Shown here: one piece after another, positions 8,810 to 16,961 of the stretch | Position numbering within the stretch: position 1 is the stretch's first letter | Layout of the letters: the number at the start of each line of letters is the position of its first letter | NCBI GenBank assembly: GCA_002477475.1 | Contig: DLPX01000077.1 | Location: 1-28,633 of the forward strand | DNA length: 28,633 nucleotides | Origin: Proteobacteria bacterium UBA7447 | Lineage (GTDB): Bacteria; Pseudomonadota; Gammaproteobacteria; Arenicellales; UBA868 | Direction of reading: 5' to 3' | Notes under the pieces: generated by a model | Database searches by the model: none | Seen by the model: the letters and a program-made list of their open reading frames with translations, nothing else | Told to the model about the DNA's origin: nothing | Position numbers and translations under genes: made by a program

Positions 8810-10093
8810 TTACTGAAACTCGCTCACCGAGAAACGGGTGAGGGCATCTTCCCCCATGAAGCGGACTTCGCTCTCAAGCAGAGGGGTCCTGCTGATGACC
8901 TCTCCACGGCGAACGACAAACAAGCGGTTCGCCCTTAATCGGATGGCCTCGGTCGGGTCTTTTGCCTGAAGGACTACGAGGTCCGCATTGCAGCCGATCT
9001 CAAGCCCGTAGCCATCGAGTTGCAATGTACGCGCGGGGTTGACCGTGACCGCGTTAAACATGTCTGCGGTTTCGTGGACGCCCGTCATTTGCCCTATATG
9101 AAGTCCCATGTGGGCGACTTCGAGCATGTCGTGGCTACCGCCGGCATACCATGGATCCATCACGCAGTCATGCGCGACCGCGTAGTTAATGCCTCGCTGC
9201 ATCATTTCCTTAATTCTTGTGAGACCACGGCGTTTTGGGTAGGTGTCTTTGCGTCCCTGAAGCGTGATGTTGATAAGAGGGCAGGCGATCGCATTGACCT
9301 CATTTTCCTGCATTAACCCAAGCAATTTGTCGGCGAGAGTGTTATCCATGGAGTGCATAGAGGTGAGATGGGATCCGGTCACCCGACCCTGCATACCCAG
9401 TTGGGCCGTCATGGAGATCAAGGTTTCGATATGGTGCGAATTGGGGTCGTCGGATTCGTCGCAATGCATATCCACCATCAAGCCACGGTCCGCAGCAATT
9501 TGGCACAGTGCTTCCACGGAGCGGCGACCGTCATCGTAGGTTCGCTCAAAGTGCGGGATTCCTCCCACGACATCTACGCCAAGATCCAGCGCCCGTTCCA
9601 AAAGAGAGACGGCATTCGGATCCCGAAAGTAACCGTCCTGTGGAAAGGCCACCAGCTGGAGATCCAACCATGGACTGACTTTCTTTCTGACCTCAAGCAG
9701 TGCGTGCACGGCCGTAAGCGCAGGATCGCCAATGTCCACGTGGGAGCGAATCGCAAGGCTGCCCTTCGCCACCGCCCAGCGGCACAACAGCAGCGCTCTT
9801 CTCTCAACATCCTCTACCGTCAAATAAGGCTTGATTTCGCCCCAGAGGCTGATCCCTTCATAGAGAGTGCCGCTTTCGTTGTAACGAGGTGTTCCATACG
9901 TCAGGGTGGAATCCATATGAAAGTGGCTGTCCACAAATGGCGGGGAGACGAGGTAGCCCGCCGCGTCAATTTCCTCTCGCGCAGGAATGTCCAGTCTGTT
10001 TTGGCGTTCTTTAATTTTTCCGTCGAGGCACCCGAAATCAACCGTCCCGCTCTGACCGGCCAGCCGAGCGTTCCGGACAATTAGATCAAGCAT
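8810..10093 (-). CDS. codA: CodA-family amidohydrolase; candidate 5-methylcytosine deaminase
   Basis: A 427-residue cytosolic metal-dependent amidohydrolase that lines up almost without gaps with E. coli cytosine deaminase, each key residue shifted by four. Metal and catalytic residues are intact: His57 and His59 (VDSHFHMD), His210 and Glu213 (MHCDESDD), His242 (GSHLTSMHS), Asp309 (AHDCVMDPWY), and the substrate Gln152 (VAFPQDG). The one striking change is Cys310 in place of CodA Asp314. Published work on CodA homologues treats this position as discriminating: enzymes lacking the Asp deaminated 5-methylcytosine to thymine, which CodA itself does not. I therefore infer 5-methylcytosine or another substituted base as substrate. 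The start overlaps the upstream ATPase gene by 8 bases, so it is the last gene of the importer operon. Longer upstream frame is not conserved. Confidence 0.9.
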   Translation of the reverse strand: MLDLIVRNARLAGQSGTVDFGCLDGKIKERQNRLDIPAREEIDAAGYLVSPPFVDSHFHMDSTLTYGTPRYNESGTLYEGISLWGEIKPYLTVEDVERRALLLCRWAVAKGSLAIRSHVDIGDPALTAVHALLEVRKKVSPWLDLQLVAFPQDGYFRDPNAVSLLERALDLGVDVVGGIPHFERTYDDGRRSVEALCQIAADRGLMVDMHCDESDDPNSHHIETLISMTAQLGMQGRVTGSHLTSMHSMDNTLADKLLGLMQENEVNAIACPLINITLQGRKDTYPKRRGLTRIKEMMQRGINYAVAHDCVMDPWYAGGSHDMLEVAHMGLHIGQMTGVHETADMFNAVTVNPARTLQLDGYGLEIGCNADLVVLQAKDPTEAIRLRANRLFVVRRGEVISRTPLLESEVRFMGEDALTRFSVSEFQ

Positions 10094-11201
10094 CCAAATG
10101 CCTCCCGGAGCTAATGAGGTGCGTATCTGCTGCGCTCCAGGAGACAAAGAAAGTGTCTCCTTCCTCGAGCGACATCTTGGCGAGATCTCTTTGCCTGGTT
10201 TGAATTTTGAAGTCGGACCTGTCCTCCAGTTCGGCGAAGAGCGTGACAATCGATCCGACAAATTCCTCGCTGATGAAGCGACATTCCAAGCTGTTTTGGG
10301 TATTGGGATCATCCAGAGACATCTGGACTAGATCCGCACTGATCACCATATCCAGCGAATCGCCGACGTGGTGAGCGGGTTTTGTGCCGGTGTCGCACTG
10401 AAAGACACCTAGCGCGGTCTCAATTTCGAGATTTTCCCCCGCTTGAGAAATGGTTCCGGACAGAATGTTGTTTGCTCCGACAAAGTCGGCAACGAACCGT
10501 GAGGCCGGACTTCGGTAGATCTCTTTTGGTGATCCTAGCTGTTCAATCCGTCCCTGACTCATGATCACCACCCTGTCAGACATGGCGAACGCTTCTGATT
10601 GGCTATGCGTGACATAGACAAAGGTGATCCCTAGCTCTTTTTGTAACCGAGAAAGGACGCCCTGCATGCGGATCACGAGATTGGCATCCAGCGCACTCAA
10701 GGGTTCGTCCAGCAGGAGAATACGTGGCTCAGTCACAAGAGACCGCGCCAGTGCTACACGCTGTTTCTGCCCTCCGGAAAGTTGACTGATATCACGCTCA
10801 GCCAGTTCGAGGATCTCCATCCGCTCCAGCCACTTACTCGCACGTGCTTGGCGCTCCTCCGCCGGGACCTGGCGCATTTTTAATCCGAATTCGACGTTCT
10901 TTTGTACGTTCAGAAAAGGAAACAGCGCTAGGCTTTGCCAGACCATTGGCGTGTCTCTTTCGACACTGCTAATTTCATTGATTCGTTGACCATCAAGACG
11001 GATTTCACCATCGCTTGGCTCTTCAAGGCCGGCCAACATCCGCAGGGACGTGGTTTTTCCGCAGCCCGAGGGCCCCATGATGGCCAAAAACTCTCCTTCG
11101 TAGATCTCAAGGTTCATCGTATGAACCGCAGTGACGCCGCCGTACCTTTTGGATACGCCGGCAAAGGTGACCAAAGGGCGCGAGGAAGAGGAGTCGCTCA
11201 T
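10086..11201 (-). CDS. ABC importer ATPase, PotA-like
   Basis: ATP-hydrolysing subunit of an importer, 371 residues. Walker A GPSGCGKTT at residues 43-51, signature LSGGQKQRVALAR from 141, Walker B ILLLDEPLSALD from 161, switch His in VYVTHSQSEAFAMSD, and a C-terminal regulatory TOBE region from about residue 240. This arrangement is the polyamine/iron/opine group (COG3842, PotA/FbpC). The Q-loop reads MVWQSLALFPF, where most relatives have MVFQ or MVFQN. The start follows the permease stop by 2 bases and the gene overlaps the deaminase start by 8 bases, so all are one transcript. The family name says polyamine, but the operon contains a base deaminase, so the substrate is not settled. Confidence 0.93.
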   Translation of the reverse strand: MSDSSSSRPLVTFAGVSKRYGGVTAVHTMNLEIYEGEFLAIMGPSGCGKTTSLRMLAGLEEPSDGEIRLDGQRINEISSVERDTPMVWQSLALFPFLNVQKNVEFGLKMRQVPAEERQARASKWLERMEILELAERDISQLSGGQKQRVALARSLVTEPRILLLDEPLSALDANLVIRMQGVLSRLQKELGITFVYVTHSQSEAFAMSDRVVIMSQGRIEQLGSPKEIYRSPASRFVADFVGANNILSGTISQAGENLEIETALGVFQCDTGTKPAHHVGDSLDMVISADLVQMSLDDPNTQNSLECRFISEEFVGSIVTLFAELEDRSDFKIQTRQRDLAKMSLEEGDTFFVSWSAADTHLISSGRHLDA

Positions 11202-11203
11202 GC

Positions 11204-12010
11204 TTAAATTCCGGTAGCGGTCTGATTGATGGTTTTGCGCATCAGGATCAATTGCGCAAGGATAACGAGCGTCATGGACGTAATAAATACGATGGAGCCG
11301 ATGGCGTTAATCTGCGGGTCGGTATTGCCTTGCAGGATCTCCAGAATCATAACCGGCACCGTTTTGTTGAGGCCGGAAACAAACCAGGCGACTGCAAATT
11401 CATCAAAGGACACCGCGGCGGTCAGACAGAAAGCCGAAGCGATTGCCGGACGACAGAACGGAACGATGACCTCCTGCATTGCCCGCCAGTTGGAGGCACC
11501 AAGATTCCATGCTGCGGATTCGAGGTCGGGATTGATCTGGGCCAGGCGCATGCGTATCACGGCCATTGCAAAAGGTGAGCACAGCACCACATGACTCACC
11601 ACGATTGAGTAAATTTCGCCCGACATATTGATCCGCGCGAGCAGGGCGAGCATCGCGAGTCCCATGATGACAAGCGGGATCGTCGGCGGCAGGAGGGCGA
11701 GCGAGAGATAGAGCGCCTTTCCGGTAAAGTTGTAGCGATAGTCGGTATAGGCGGTGCAAAAACCAATAAACGTCGCAAGGGTTGCTACCGTGATGGAAAC
11801 GATTCCACTCACCCGAAAAGCGTCCCACACATCCGGATCAGCAAAGATCGTTTCGTACCAATGTGTCGTGAAGTGGCCTAACGGGATTGTCGGAAATCGA
11901 TCGGAATTTACCGAAAAGATAAAGCTCGTCACGATCGGGGTGAATACAAAAATAAACACCAGCACGACGTAGCCGCGCAGCAGCAGGCTTTTGGAAGCGC
12001 CTTGACTCAT
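11204..12010 (-). CDS. ABC importer permease, PotC-like
   Basis: Second membrane permease of the importer, 268 residues with about six transmembrane helices; the first follows directly after MSQGASKSLLLRG. The cytoplasmic coupling loop (EAA motif) is seen as LESAAWNLGASNWRAMQEVIVP, where it contacts the ATPase. PotC-type features include SFDEFAVAWFVSG and VPVMILEILQG. I choose the ATG that overlaps the stop of the other permease as ATGA; the open frame upstream of it lies within that gene. Partner for the PotB-like permease 12007-12891. Confidence 0.92.
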   Translation of the reverse strand: MSQGASKSLLLRGYVVLVFIFVFTPIVTSFIFSVNSDRFPTIPLGHFTTHWYETIFADPDVWDAFRVSGIVSITVATLATFIGFCTAYTDYRYNFTGKALYLSLALLPPTIPLVIMGLAMLALLARINMSGEIYSIVVSHVVLCSPFAMAVIRMRLAQINPDLESAAWNLGASNWRAMQEVIVPFCRPAIASAFCLTAAVSFDEFAVAWFVSGLNKTVPVMILEILQGNTDPQINAIGSIVFITSMTLVILAQLILMRKTINQTATGI

Positions 12011-12891
12011 GATCGCTTCCTGTAGGCTGCGGCCACAGAGGCAAACATGATGGTGAGCAATGTCACGATCATCACGATTGCCACCACTGCAGCTCTTGGC
12101 CATTGTTGACCTGACTTGGTGGTATCAATGATCAGGATACTTAGAGTTGGCGGTTTAGAGCCACCAAGGTAGTACGGACTGACAAAATCTCCGAAGGTCA
12201 GAATAAACGTAAAAACCGCGCCTAGGATGATTCCAATCTTGGCAAGGGGAACAATGACCTGGAACACTGTCCGCAAACGTCCACAGCCAAGATTGTGGGC
12301 GGCTTCGATCAGTGTGCGGTCTACGTTCGCAAGGGAGATCAACTGCAGCACCACCACGAGGGGCAGGCAAAGGGTGAGATAGCCTACGAGGGTGCCAAAG
12401 AAATTATTCAATAATTGGAAGGGGCCTAACCCCACCAATGCGAACAGGGTATTGAAGATGCCGTTGTCGTTGAGAAAGATCTGCCAAGAATAGGTACGGA
12501 CGAGGTAGCTGGTGAAGAAGGGCACGATCAGGAAAAACAGGGCCCAGCGGCGCACTTTGGGCGAGACCTTGAATGCGAGCGCAAAAGCGCAGGGGAAGGC
12601 AAGAATGCTGGTGACAATGGTTGCCACACCCGCATATCCCAACGTCCGCCAGTATGCATCCCAAAAGTAACCTTTGGAGAACATCTTGACCCAGTTGATC
12701 GTGTCAAAGCCCGGAACCATCCGATAGTTCTTCACGAGCCAGAAACTCAGGACGACCAGGAAGATCAAAGGGAAGACGAAAAAGATCAACTGCCAGATCA
12801 CAATCGGCATCGACCAGGTCAAACCGTAAAGGGTGACCTGCCGGCGCTGAGGCGTTGGCCGACCTGGAAAAAGCCTGTCGTTACCGCTCAA
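12007..12891 (-). CDS. ABC importer permease, PotB-like
   Basis: First permease of the importer, 294 residues, about six transmembrane helices. The EAA coupling motif is EAAHNLGCGRLRTVFQVIVP; the preceding FFTSYLVRTYSWQIFL and the later FGDFVSPYYLGG are characteristic of PotB/COG1176 permeases. The start is TTG, supported by AAGGGG about nine bases upstream; its N-terminal 25 residues are basic and cytosolic. An intercistronic hairpin-terminator (12931-12957) sits between this gene and the binding-protein gene, so the permease genes are probably expressed at a lower level than the binding protein. Confidence 0.92.
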   Translation of the reverse strand: MSGNDRLFPGRPTPQRRQVTLYGLTWSMPIVIWQLIFFVFPLIFLVVLSFWLVKNYRMVPGFDTINWVKMFSKGYFWDAYWRTLGYAGVATIVTSILAFPCAFALAFKVSPKVRRWALFFLIVPFFTSYLVRTYSWQIFLNDNGIFNTLFALVGLGPFQLLNNFFGTLVGYLTLCLPLVVVLQLISLANVDRTLIEAAHNLGCGRLRTVFQVIVPLAKIGIILGAVFTFILTFGDFVSPYYLGGSKPPTLSILIIDTTKSGQQWPRAAVVAIVMIVTLLTIMFASVAAAYRKRS

Positions 12892-12930
12892 TCGGGTTTC
12901 CCCTTAAAAATCGCAGTCATACTGCCAGCC

Positions 12931-12957
12931 AAGAAAAACCGGCCCCAAAGGGCCGGT
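12931..12957 (-). terminator. Intercistronic terminator after the binding-protein gene
   Basis: Perfect 8-bp stem ACCGGCCC (12938-12945) / GGGCCGGT (12950-12957) with a 4-base loop. On the minus strand it is followed by a T-rich run (complement of AAGAAAAA, 12931-12938), the form of an intrinsic terminator. It lies 16 bases past the binding-protein stop and about 40 bases before the permease start. Partial termination and 3'-end protection here would give the usual excess of binding protein over permease. Confidence 0.88.
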
Positions 12958-12972
12958 CTCGGTTACATCGGC

Positions 12973-14157
12973 TTACGCGTTCTTGTATTCAGACCAGAAA
13001 TCATTCCAGTCCTCGAGAGATTGCTGGACCGGTGTTTGCCTGAAATGAATGCGACCCTCACGCAGATCATCGATACAGTTGTGTCCGTCGAACGTCATGC
13101 GTTGGCGCTTGGCTTCTTCCGGATTGGCTTCGTTAATCGCAGTCCAGCCTGACTTGTACGGCGACATGCCGGGATACGCCGCCATCTGGATGGAGCGCAC
13201 CTGTCCTTTGGGAGACGTGATGTAACGAATGAATTCCTTGGCGAGATCCTGTTTTTTGGAGCCTTTGCCGATGGAGTAGGACTCTGTCCACTGGATACCG
13301 CCTTGCGTAGGAATCACAGAATCGACCGGGGAGCCGTCTTTGCGGACCACACCCGTGATCCAGTCGCCGATGCCGCACATGGCGTAAACTTCGCCGTTCT
13401 TCAGCGAGGCAAAGGTGCCGCCGTAGTCAAAGTAGCCGCCCACCTGAGGTTTCAGAGAGAGGGTTGTCTCCTGAAGTTGGGACCACTTACTTGAATTGAT
13501 GTCGAACGGGGAGGGCTTGTTGTTGCCGTCGCGGAGACTCAGACATCCCAGATTAGGCAGATGCCAGTCGAAATGGCCGACTTTCCCCTTCAGTTTGGAA
13601 TCCCAGAGGATGTTGTAATCAGACGCTTCTTCGTGGCTGATGATATCCGTGTTGAAAGATACACCCAGGTAGCCAAAGCGCACGATCACCGAGTACAGCG
13701 TGTCTCCCATCCAGTGTGCATCAAAATGGGAATACTCATCGAACAGATCACCCATGTTGTATTCATTGGGATCCATCGGTTCGATATAACCCGCTTCCTT
13801 AAGTAGTTTGACGAACTCGCCGTCAGACAGAACCAGGTCGTAGGTGCCAGGGGGTGATTGGGAGATCAGGGCGAGCATGTTGTCTCCGCCGGCGTAATAC
13901 TTTGCTTTGATCTTGACGTTATGCATGGCTTCGAACTCTTCCACCATGTCAGGCTCGCCGTGTCCATACCAGGCGATCATGTTGAGCTCAGTCGCGGCGT
14001 TGGCTCGCGGCGGCACCAATATCATGGGGACGCTCAGTGCGCTTGCCGCGGTCACGGCACCCGCGCCTTTTATGATCCTGCGTCGACCCACATCAGGCCC
14101 CGCGACGTTGGTTTCTATTTTTTCTGAAAGAGGTTTATCCTTTTTAATGTCCGTCAT
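12973..14157 (-). CDS. Periplasmic substrate-binding protein, PotD-like, Tat-exported
   Basis: Extracytoplasmic binding protein of the importer, 394 residues. It begins with a twin-arginine signal: GRRRIIKGAGAV (Arg25-27), a hydrophobic stretch to about residue 50 and a likely cleavage after RANA (residue 54). The mature part begins ATELNMIAWYGHGEPDMVEEFE, the usual first strand and helix of PotD-type proteins (COG0687), and later has YDLVLSDGEFVKLLKEAGYIEPMD and TQGGIQWTESYSI. The region that in PotD supplies Asp168 and Glu171 for polyamine amines reads FDWHLPNLGC here, with few acids, so I doubt polyamine as ligand; that alignment is by eye. GGAGAAG seven bases before the ATG supports the start. 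First gene of the operon with the deaminase. Confidence 0.9.
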   Translation of the reverse strand: MTDIKKDKPLSEKIETNVAGPDVGRRRIIKGAGAVTAASALSVPMILVPPRANAATELNMIAWYGHGEPDMVEEFEAMHNVKIKAKYYAGGDNMLALISQSPPGTYDLVLSDGEFVKLLKEAGYIEPMDPNEYNMGDLFDEYSHFDAHWMGDTLYSVIVRFGYLGVSFNTDIISHEEASDYNILWDSKLKGKVGHFDWHLPNLGCLSLRDGNNKPSPFDINSSKWSQLQETTLSLKPQVGGYFDYGGTFASLKNGEVYAMCGIGDWITGVVRKDGSPVDSVIPTQGGIQWTESYSIGKGSKKQDLAKEFIRYITSPKGQVRSIQMAAYPGMSPYKSGWTAINEANPEEAKRQRMTFDGHNCIDDLREGRIHFRQTPVQQSLEDWNDFWSEYKNA

Positions 14158-14350
14158 CGAATCTTCTCCGAGGGTGAGTGTCCTAAGACTATTTTTGAAG
14201 CGGTTTTATGGCCAGTAGTTGGCACCGCCTGCCCAGAGATTATCACTGTAGAGAAGGCTCGCATATATTCAGGCGCTGAGTTCAGTCGCCGGTCCCGCAC
14301 GTTTGGCGGGTCCATGACGTGTCAGGTTTGTCGGGGTATAGAATCGGGTT
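14158..14350. promoter_or_regulatory. Divergent promoter region between importer operon and BtpA-PRTase gene
   Basis: 193 bases serving both directions. For the plus-strand gene: a possible -35 ATGACG (14314-14319), 17-base spacer and -10 TATAGA (14337-14342). Directly upstream of this -35 is an interrupted inverted repeat GGTCCCGC (14291-14298) / GCGGGTCC (14306-14313), pairing at 7 of 8 positions, a plausible operator. This promoter would start RNA about two bases before the ATG. The minus-strand promoter is less clear. I see no known riboswitch fold. Confidence 0.5.
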
Positions 14351-15724
14351 ATGAATCGAGGAGAATTTCGTAAATATTTCAAAACCATGGGGCCGGTTGT
14401 TCTTCCGGTTATTCATGTCCTTGACGAAGAGCAGGCGAAACGCAACCTGGCAGTCGCGATCAGGTGTGGTGCTCCCGGTGCGTTCTTGATCAACCATGAT
14501 TTTGAGGTAAGCCGGTTCCTGCCGATTATCGAAGAGAGCCGCCGGGCTTATCCCGATTTTTGGCTTGGAGTCAATTTTCTGGGAGTCACAGGGACGGGCG
14601 CCTTTCCGATCCTTGGCCAATTAACAGAAAAAGATGTCTTTGTTGATGCCTATTGGGCGGATGATGCCCGGATCGACGAACGGGTGCGGCAGCAGGCCGA
14701 AGCAGACTCGATAGCGGCAGTCAGGAAGTCGTCCGGTTGGACGGGGATGTATTTTGGCGGGACCGCGTTCAAGAAACAGCGACCGGTTGAGCCAGCACAG
14801 TATCGCGACGCAGCGAATCAGGCTGTTGGCTATATGGATGCAGTCACAACCTCAGGGATCGCGACCGGCCACTCCGCAGACCTTGAGAAAATCAAAGCCT
14901 TTCGCGACGGGGTCGAGGATCAGACGCTCGCGATTGCCTCAGGGATTACTCCCGACAACGTGGATGATTACCTGGATTTGGCAGATGCGTTTTTGGTGGC
15001 TACGGGGATTAATTATTCGGGAGATTTTTATAACCTGGATCCGTACCAGTTGCGCCGACTTCTTGAGAAGGTTCGTCACTATGCTGCGGGTCAGGAGAAG
15101 AAAGAGCATCGGGCCTCCAACCGTCGCGAGAATGCTGATTGGTATCTGAAGCACATGGCGCCAAATGTGAAGGATCCGAAGATGGCATGGCTTGATCCTT
15201 CTTCGGCTTATGTCAATGCGAGCGCTTTTCACGCAATGCTGGATGATCTTTGTGAACCGTATATAAACGAGCGGGTTGATGTCGTCGCCGGCATCGACGC
15301 AGCGGGCTACGTGCTCGGTGCTGCGATTGCAGAAAGGCTCGGAACGGGGTTCCTGACGGTACGTAAGGCGGGCAAACTGCCGGTTCCCGCTGACCAGGTC
15401 TCTTTCGTGAACTATACCGAGCGTACCCAGCACATGGAGCTTCGGAAACCGGCGTTCCGTAAGGGGGCCCGGGTGCTGTTGGTCGATCAGTGGGTCGAGA
15501 CGGGGGGCACGATGGGGGCAGCGATCGAACTGGTGGAGGGGCAGGGAGGAGAAGTCGCAGGCATCGCCACAATTTGCATAGAAGACACGCCGGCGGGTAA
15601 GGCTTTGCGGGAACGCTACCTCTGCGCCACCGCCGTGACTCCCGGATCAGATCTGCAAAACCAATGCAACCGGAAATCTCTGGACTACTTCAAAGACTTC
15701 GATTGGGAAGTCATCCTGCCCTAG
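14351..15724 (+). CDS. BtpA/SgcQ-like TIM barrel fused to a type I phosphoribosyltransferase
   Basis: A 457-residue cytosolic two-domain protein. Residues 1-245 look like the BtpA/SgcQ family (COG0434), predicted TIM-barrel enzymes of unknown reaction: VLPVIHV near the start, GAPGAFLINHDF, LGVNFLG, YMDAVTTSGIATG and LAIASGITPDNVDDYLDLADAFLVATGI. Residues 260-457 form a phosphoribosyltransferase with adenine-PRTase-like blocks: VVAGIDAAGYVLGAAIAERLG, VRKAGKLP and the PRPP loop VLLVDQWVETGGTMGAA (375-391), the first acidic pair being Asp-Gln rather than Asp-Asp. It faces the importer-deaminase operon across a shared promoter region, which suggests it phosphoribosylates an imported or deaminated base and the barrel acts on the product. 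The start is weakly supported (GGG only). Function beyond the folds is inference. Confidence 0.85.
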   Translation: MNRGEFRKYFKTMGPVVLPVIHVLDEEQAKRNLAVAIRCGAPGAFLINHDFEVSRFLPIIEESRRAYPDFWLGVNFLGVTGTGAFPILGQLTEKDVFVDAYWADDARIDERVRQQAEADSIAAVRKSSGWTGMYFGGTAFKKQRPVEPAQYRDAANQAVGYMDAVTTSGIATGHSADLEKIKAFRDGVEDQTLAIASGITPDNVDDYLDLADAFLVATGINYSGDFYNLDPYQLRRLLEKVRHYAAGQEKKEHRASNRRENADWYLKHMAPNVKDPKMAWLDPSSAYVNASAFHAMLDDLCEPYINERVDVVAGIDAAGYVLGAAIAERLGTGFLTVRKAGKLPVPADQVSFVNYTERTQHMELRKPAFRKGARVLLVDQWVETGGTMGAAIELVEGQGGEVAGIATICIEDTPAGKALRERYLCATAVTPGSDLQNQCNRKSLDYFKDFDWEVILP

Positions 15725-15749
15725 GCGGGGATCGGCGACAGATAGAAGA

Positions 15750-16961
15750 TCATTCCCCGATCGCTTGGCCGATTAATACCCCAACGGTTTTGATCTGCTT
15801 GGGATCAAAGGGCTGACTCAACCCCACGAGGTCTCCCGGCATCTTGCGAACCGTTCCGGATCGGGAGATGTGTGCGCCGACTTCAAGGGAGGGGTAACTC
15901 TCAAGGCCGGCTCCCTCAAGCATAAGGTCTTGGTTGCTTAAGACTATCTCTCTTGGAATGGGTGGTGCCGGCAACTTTTTGACAGCTACCGGCATCGGAG
16001 GGCCCCCAGGAACGCGCGCATAGACAAACAAGGTGTCACTGGGCGCCACAGAGTTTTCAAGCGTAGAGGCAATACCAACCGTAACTGTTATCGAATCGGC
16101 GACGGTGGGGGAACTGCCATCCAGGGCGGCCCTATTGCGTGCAACCAGAGCCTGTACTTCGGTCAAGACCTCTGGCTGGTTATTCACCAGAGGGAGCAGG
16201 CGCTCCAGGAAGTTTAGCGCCTGGGCATGGTTTCCGCGTTCCTCAGCTGCGATGCCGGCAAGCCATAATGCTTGGGGATGAGAGGGCGAAAGCGCTAACG
16301 CCTGGCCAATCAACGCCTCAGGCTCCCCTGCCAGTATCCCGTTCCGATTCATGGCAAGGGCGTCTGCCAGGCGCACCAGGCGCTCCGCATTGCCCGGTTC
16401 AAGGGCAACCAGGCGGCGGTAAGCAGGCACGGCATCAGCATATTGCCCGATGCTCATATAGGCATTTCCTAGCAGGGTCCAGCCGCGTACGTCATTCGGT
16501 TCATCAACAAGCCGAGCCTTGAGTTGGGCCAGCATTGTGTCGACATCTGTCGGCTGGTCGTGCCCGGCAAGCGAGGCAGCGGTGCTACTGTCTAACTGTT
16601 CTTGCGCATCCGGGGTCCCAAGAAATAGATAGACCCCTAATGCGAGCACCGGAATAAAGGCGCTGATCCCCGCGGCAAGGAGGGGGTAGGTGTTCTGAGC
16701 GGAAGGCCGGTCGTGTTCGCCTTCAAGATCAATCGCAAGTCCTTGCTCTAGCTCTCCGCGGGCTGCATCGAACTCCGCGTCGCTCAAAATGCCTTCGTCG
16801 AGTTCTTTGCGCAACTCACTTTCGCGTTCGCGCGCGATCGCGACGTTAATCTCTGTGCGTTCTATATGCGCTGATTGGGCTGTCCGCAGCAGGGGCGGCA
16901 ACAGCATCCCAATGGCGAGTAATGCCATCAGAGAACCTGCCAGCCAGAGCAGGATAGACAT
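15750..16961 (-). CDS. ccmI: Cytochrome c maturation protein CcmI
   Basis: Apocytochrome c chaperone of system I, 403 residues. Two membrane segments (about residues 5-25 and 93-113) flank a cytosolic loop rich in REREsELRKELDEG-type residues, as expected for CcmI. A periplasmic TPR region follows (about 150-270): WTLLGNAYMSIGQYADAVPAYRRLVALEPGN and WLAGIAAEERGNHAQALNFLERL. The C-terminal domain resembles the C-terminal CcmI/CycH domain (VFVYARVPGGPPMPVAV-like). It abuts ccmH with no gap and is last in the ccm operon. It ends 25 bases from the convergent BtpA-PRTase gene. Confidence 0.9.
   Translation of the reverse strand: MSILLWLAGSLMALLAIGMLLPPLLRTAQSAHIERTEINVAIARERESELRKELDEGILSDAEFDAARGELEQGLAIDLEGEHDRPSAQNTYPLLAAGISAFIPVLALGVYLFLGTPDAQEQLDSSTAASLAGHDQPTDVDTMLAQLKARLVDEPNDVRGWTLLGNAYMSIGQYADAVPAYRRLVALEPGNAERLVRLADALAMNRNGILAGEPEALIGQALALSPSHPQALWLAGIAAEERGNHAQALNFLERLLPLVNNQPEVLTEVQALVARNRAALDGSSPTVADSITVTVGIASTLENSVAPSDTLFVYARVPGGPPMPVAVKKLPAPPIPREIVLSNQDLMLEGAGLESYPSLEVGAHISRSGTVRKMPGDLVGLSQPFDPKQIKTVGVLIGQAIGE

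Noticed and set aside
9353..10084. 243-codon plus-strand frame
   Set aside because: It is antisense to the CodA-like gene, which has full motif support; the translation has no family features.
15725..15775. Inverted GATCGG/CCGATC pair between the BtpA-PRTase and ccmI ends
   Set aside because: Stem is only six bases, spacer is long and there is no T run, so it is not a credible terminator.
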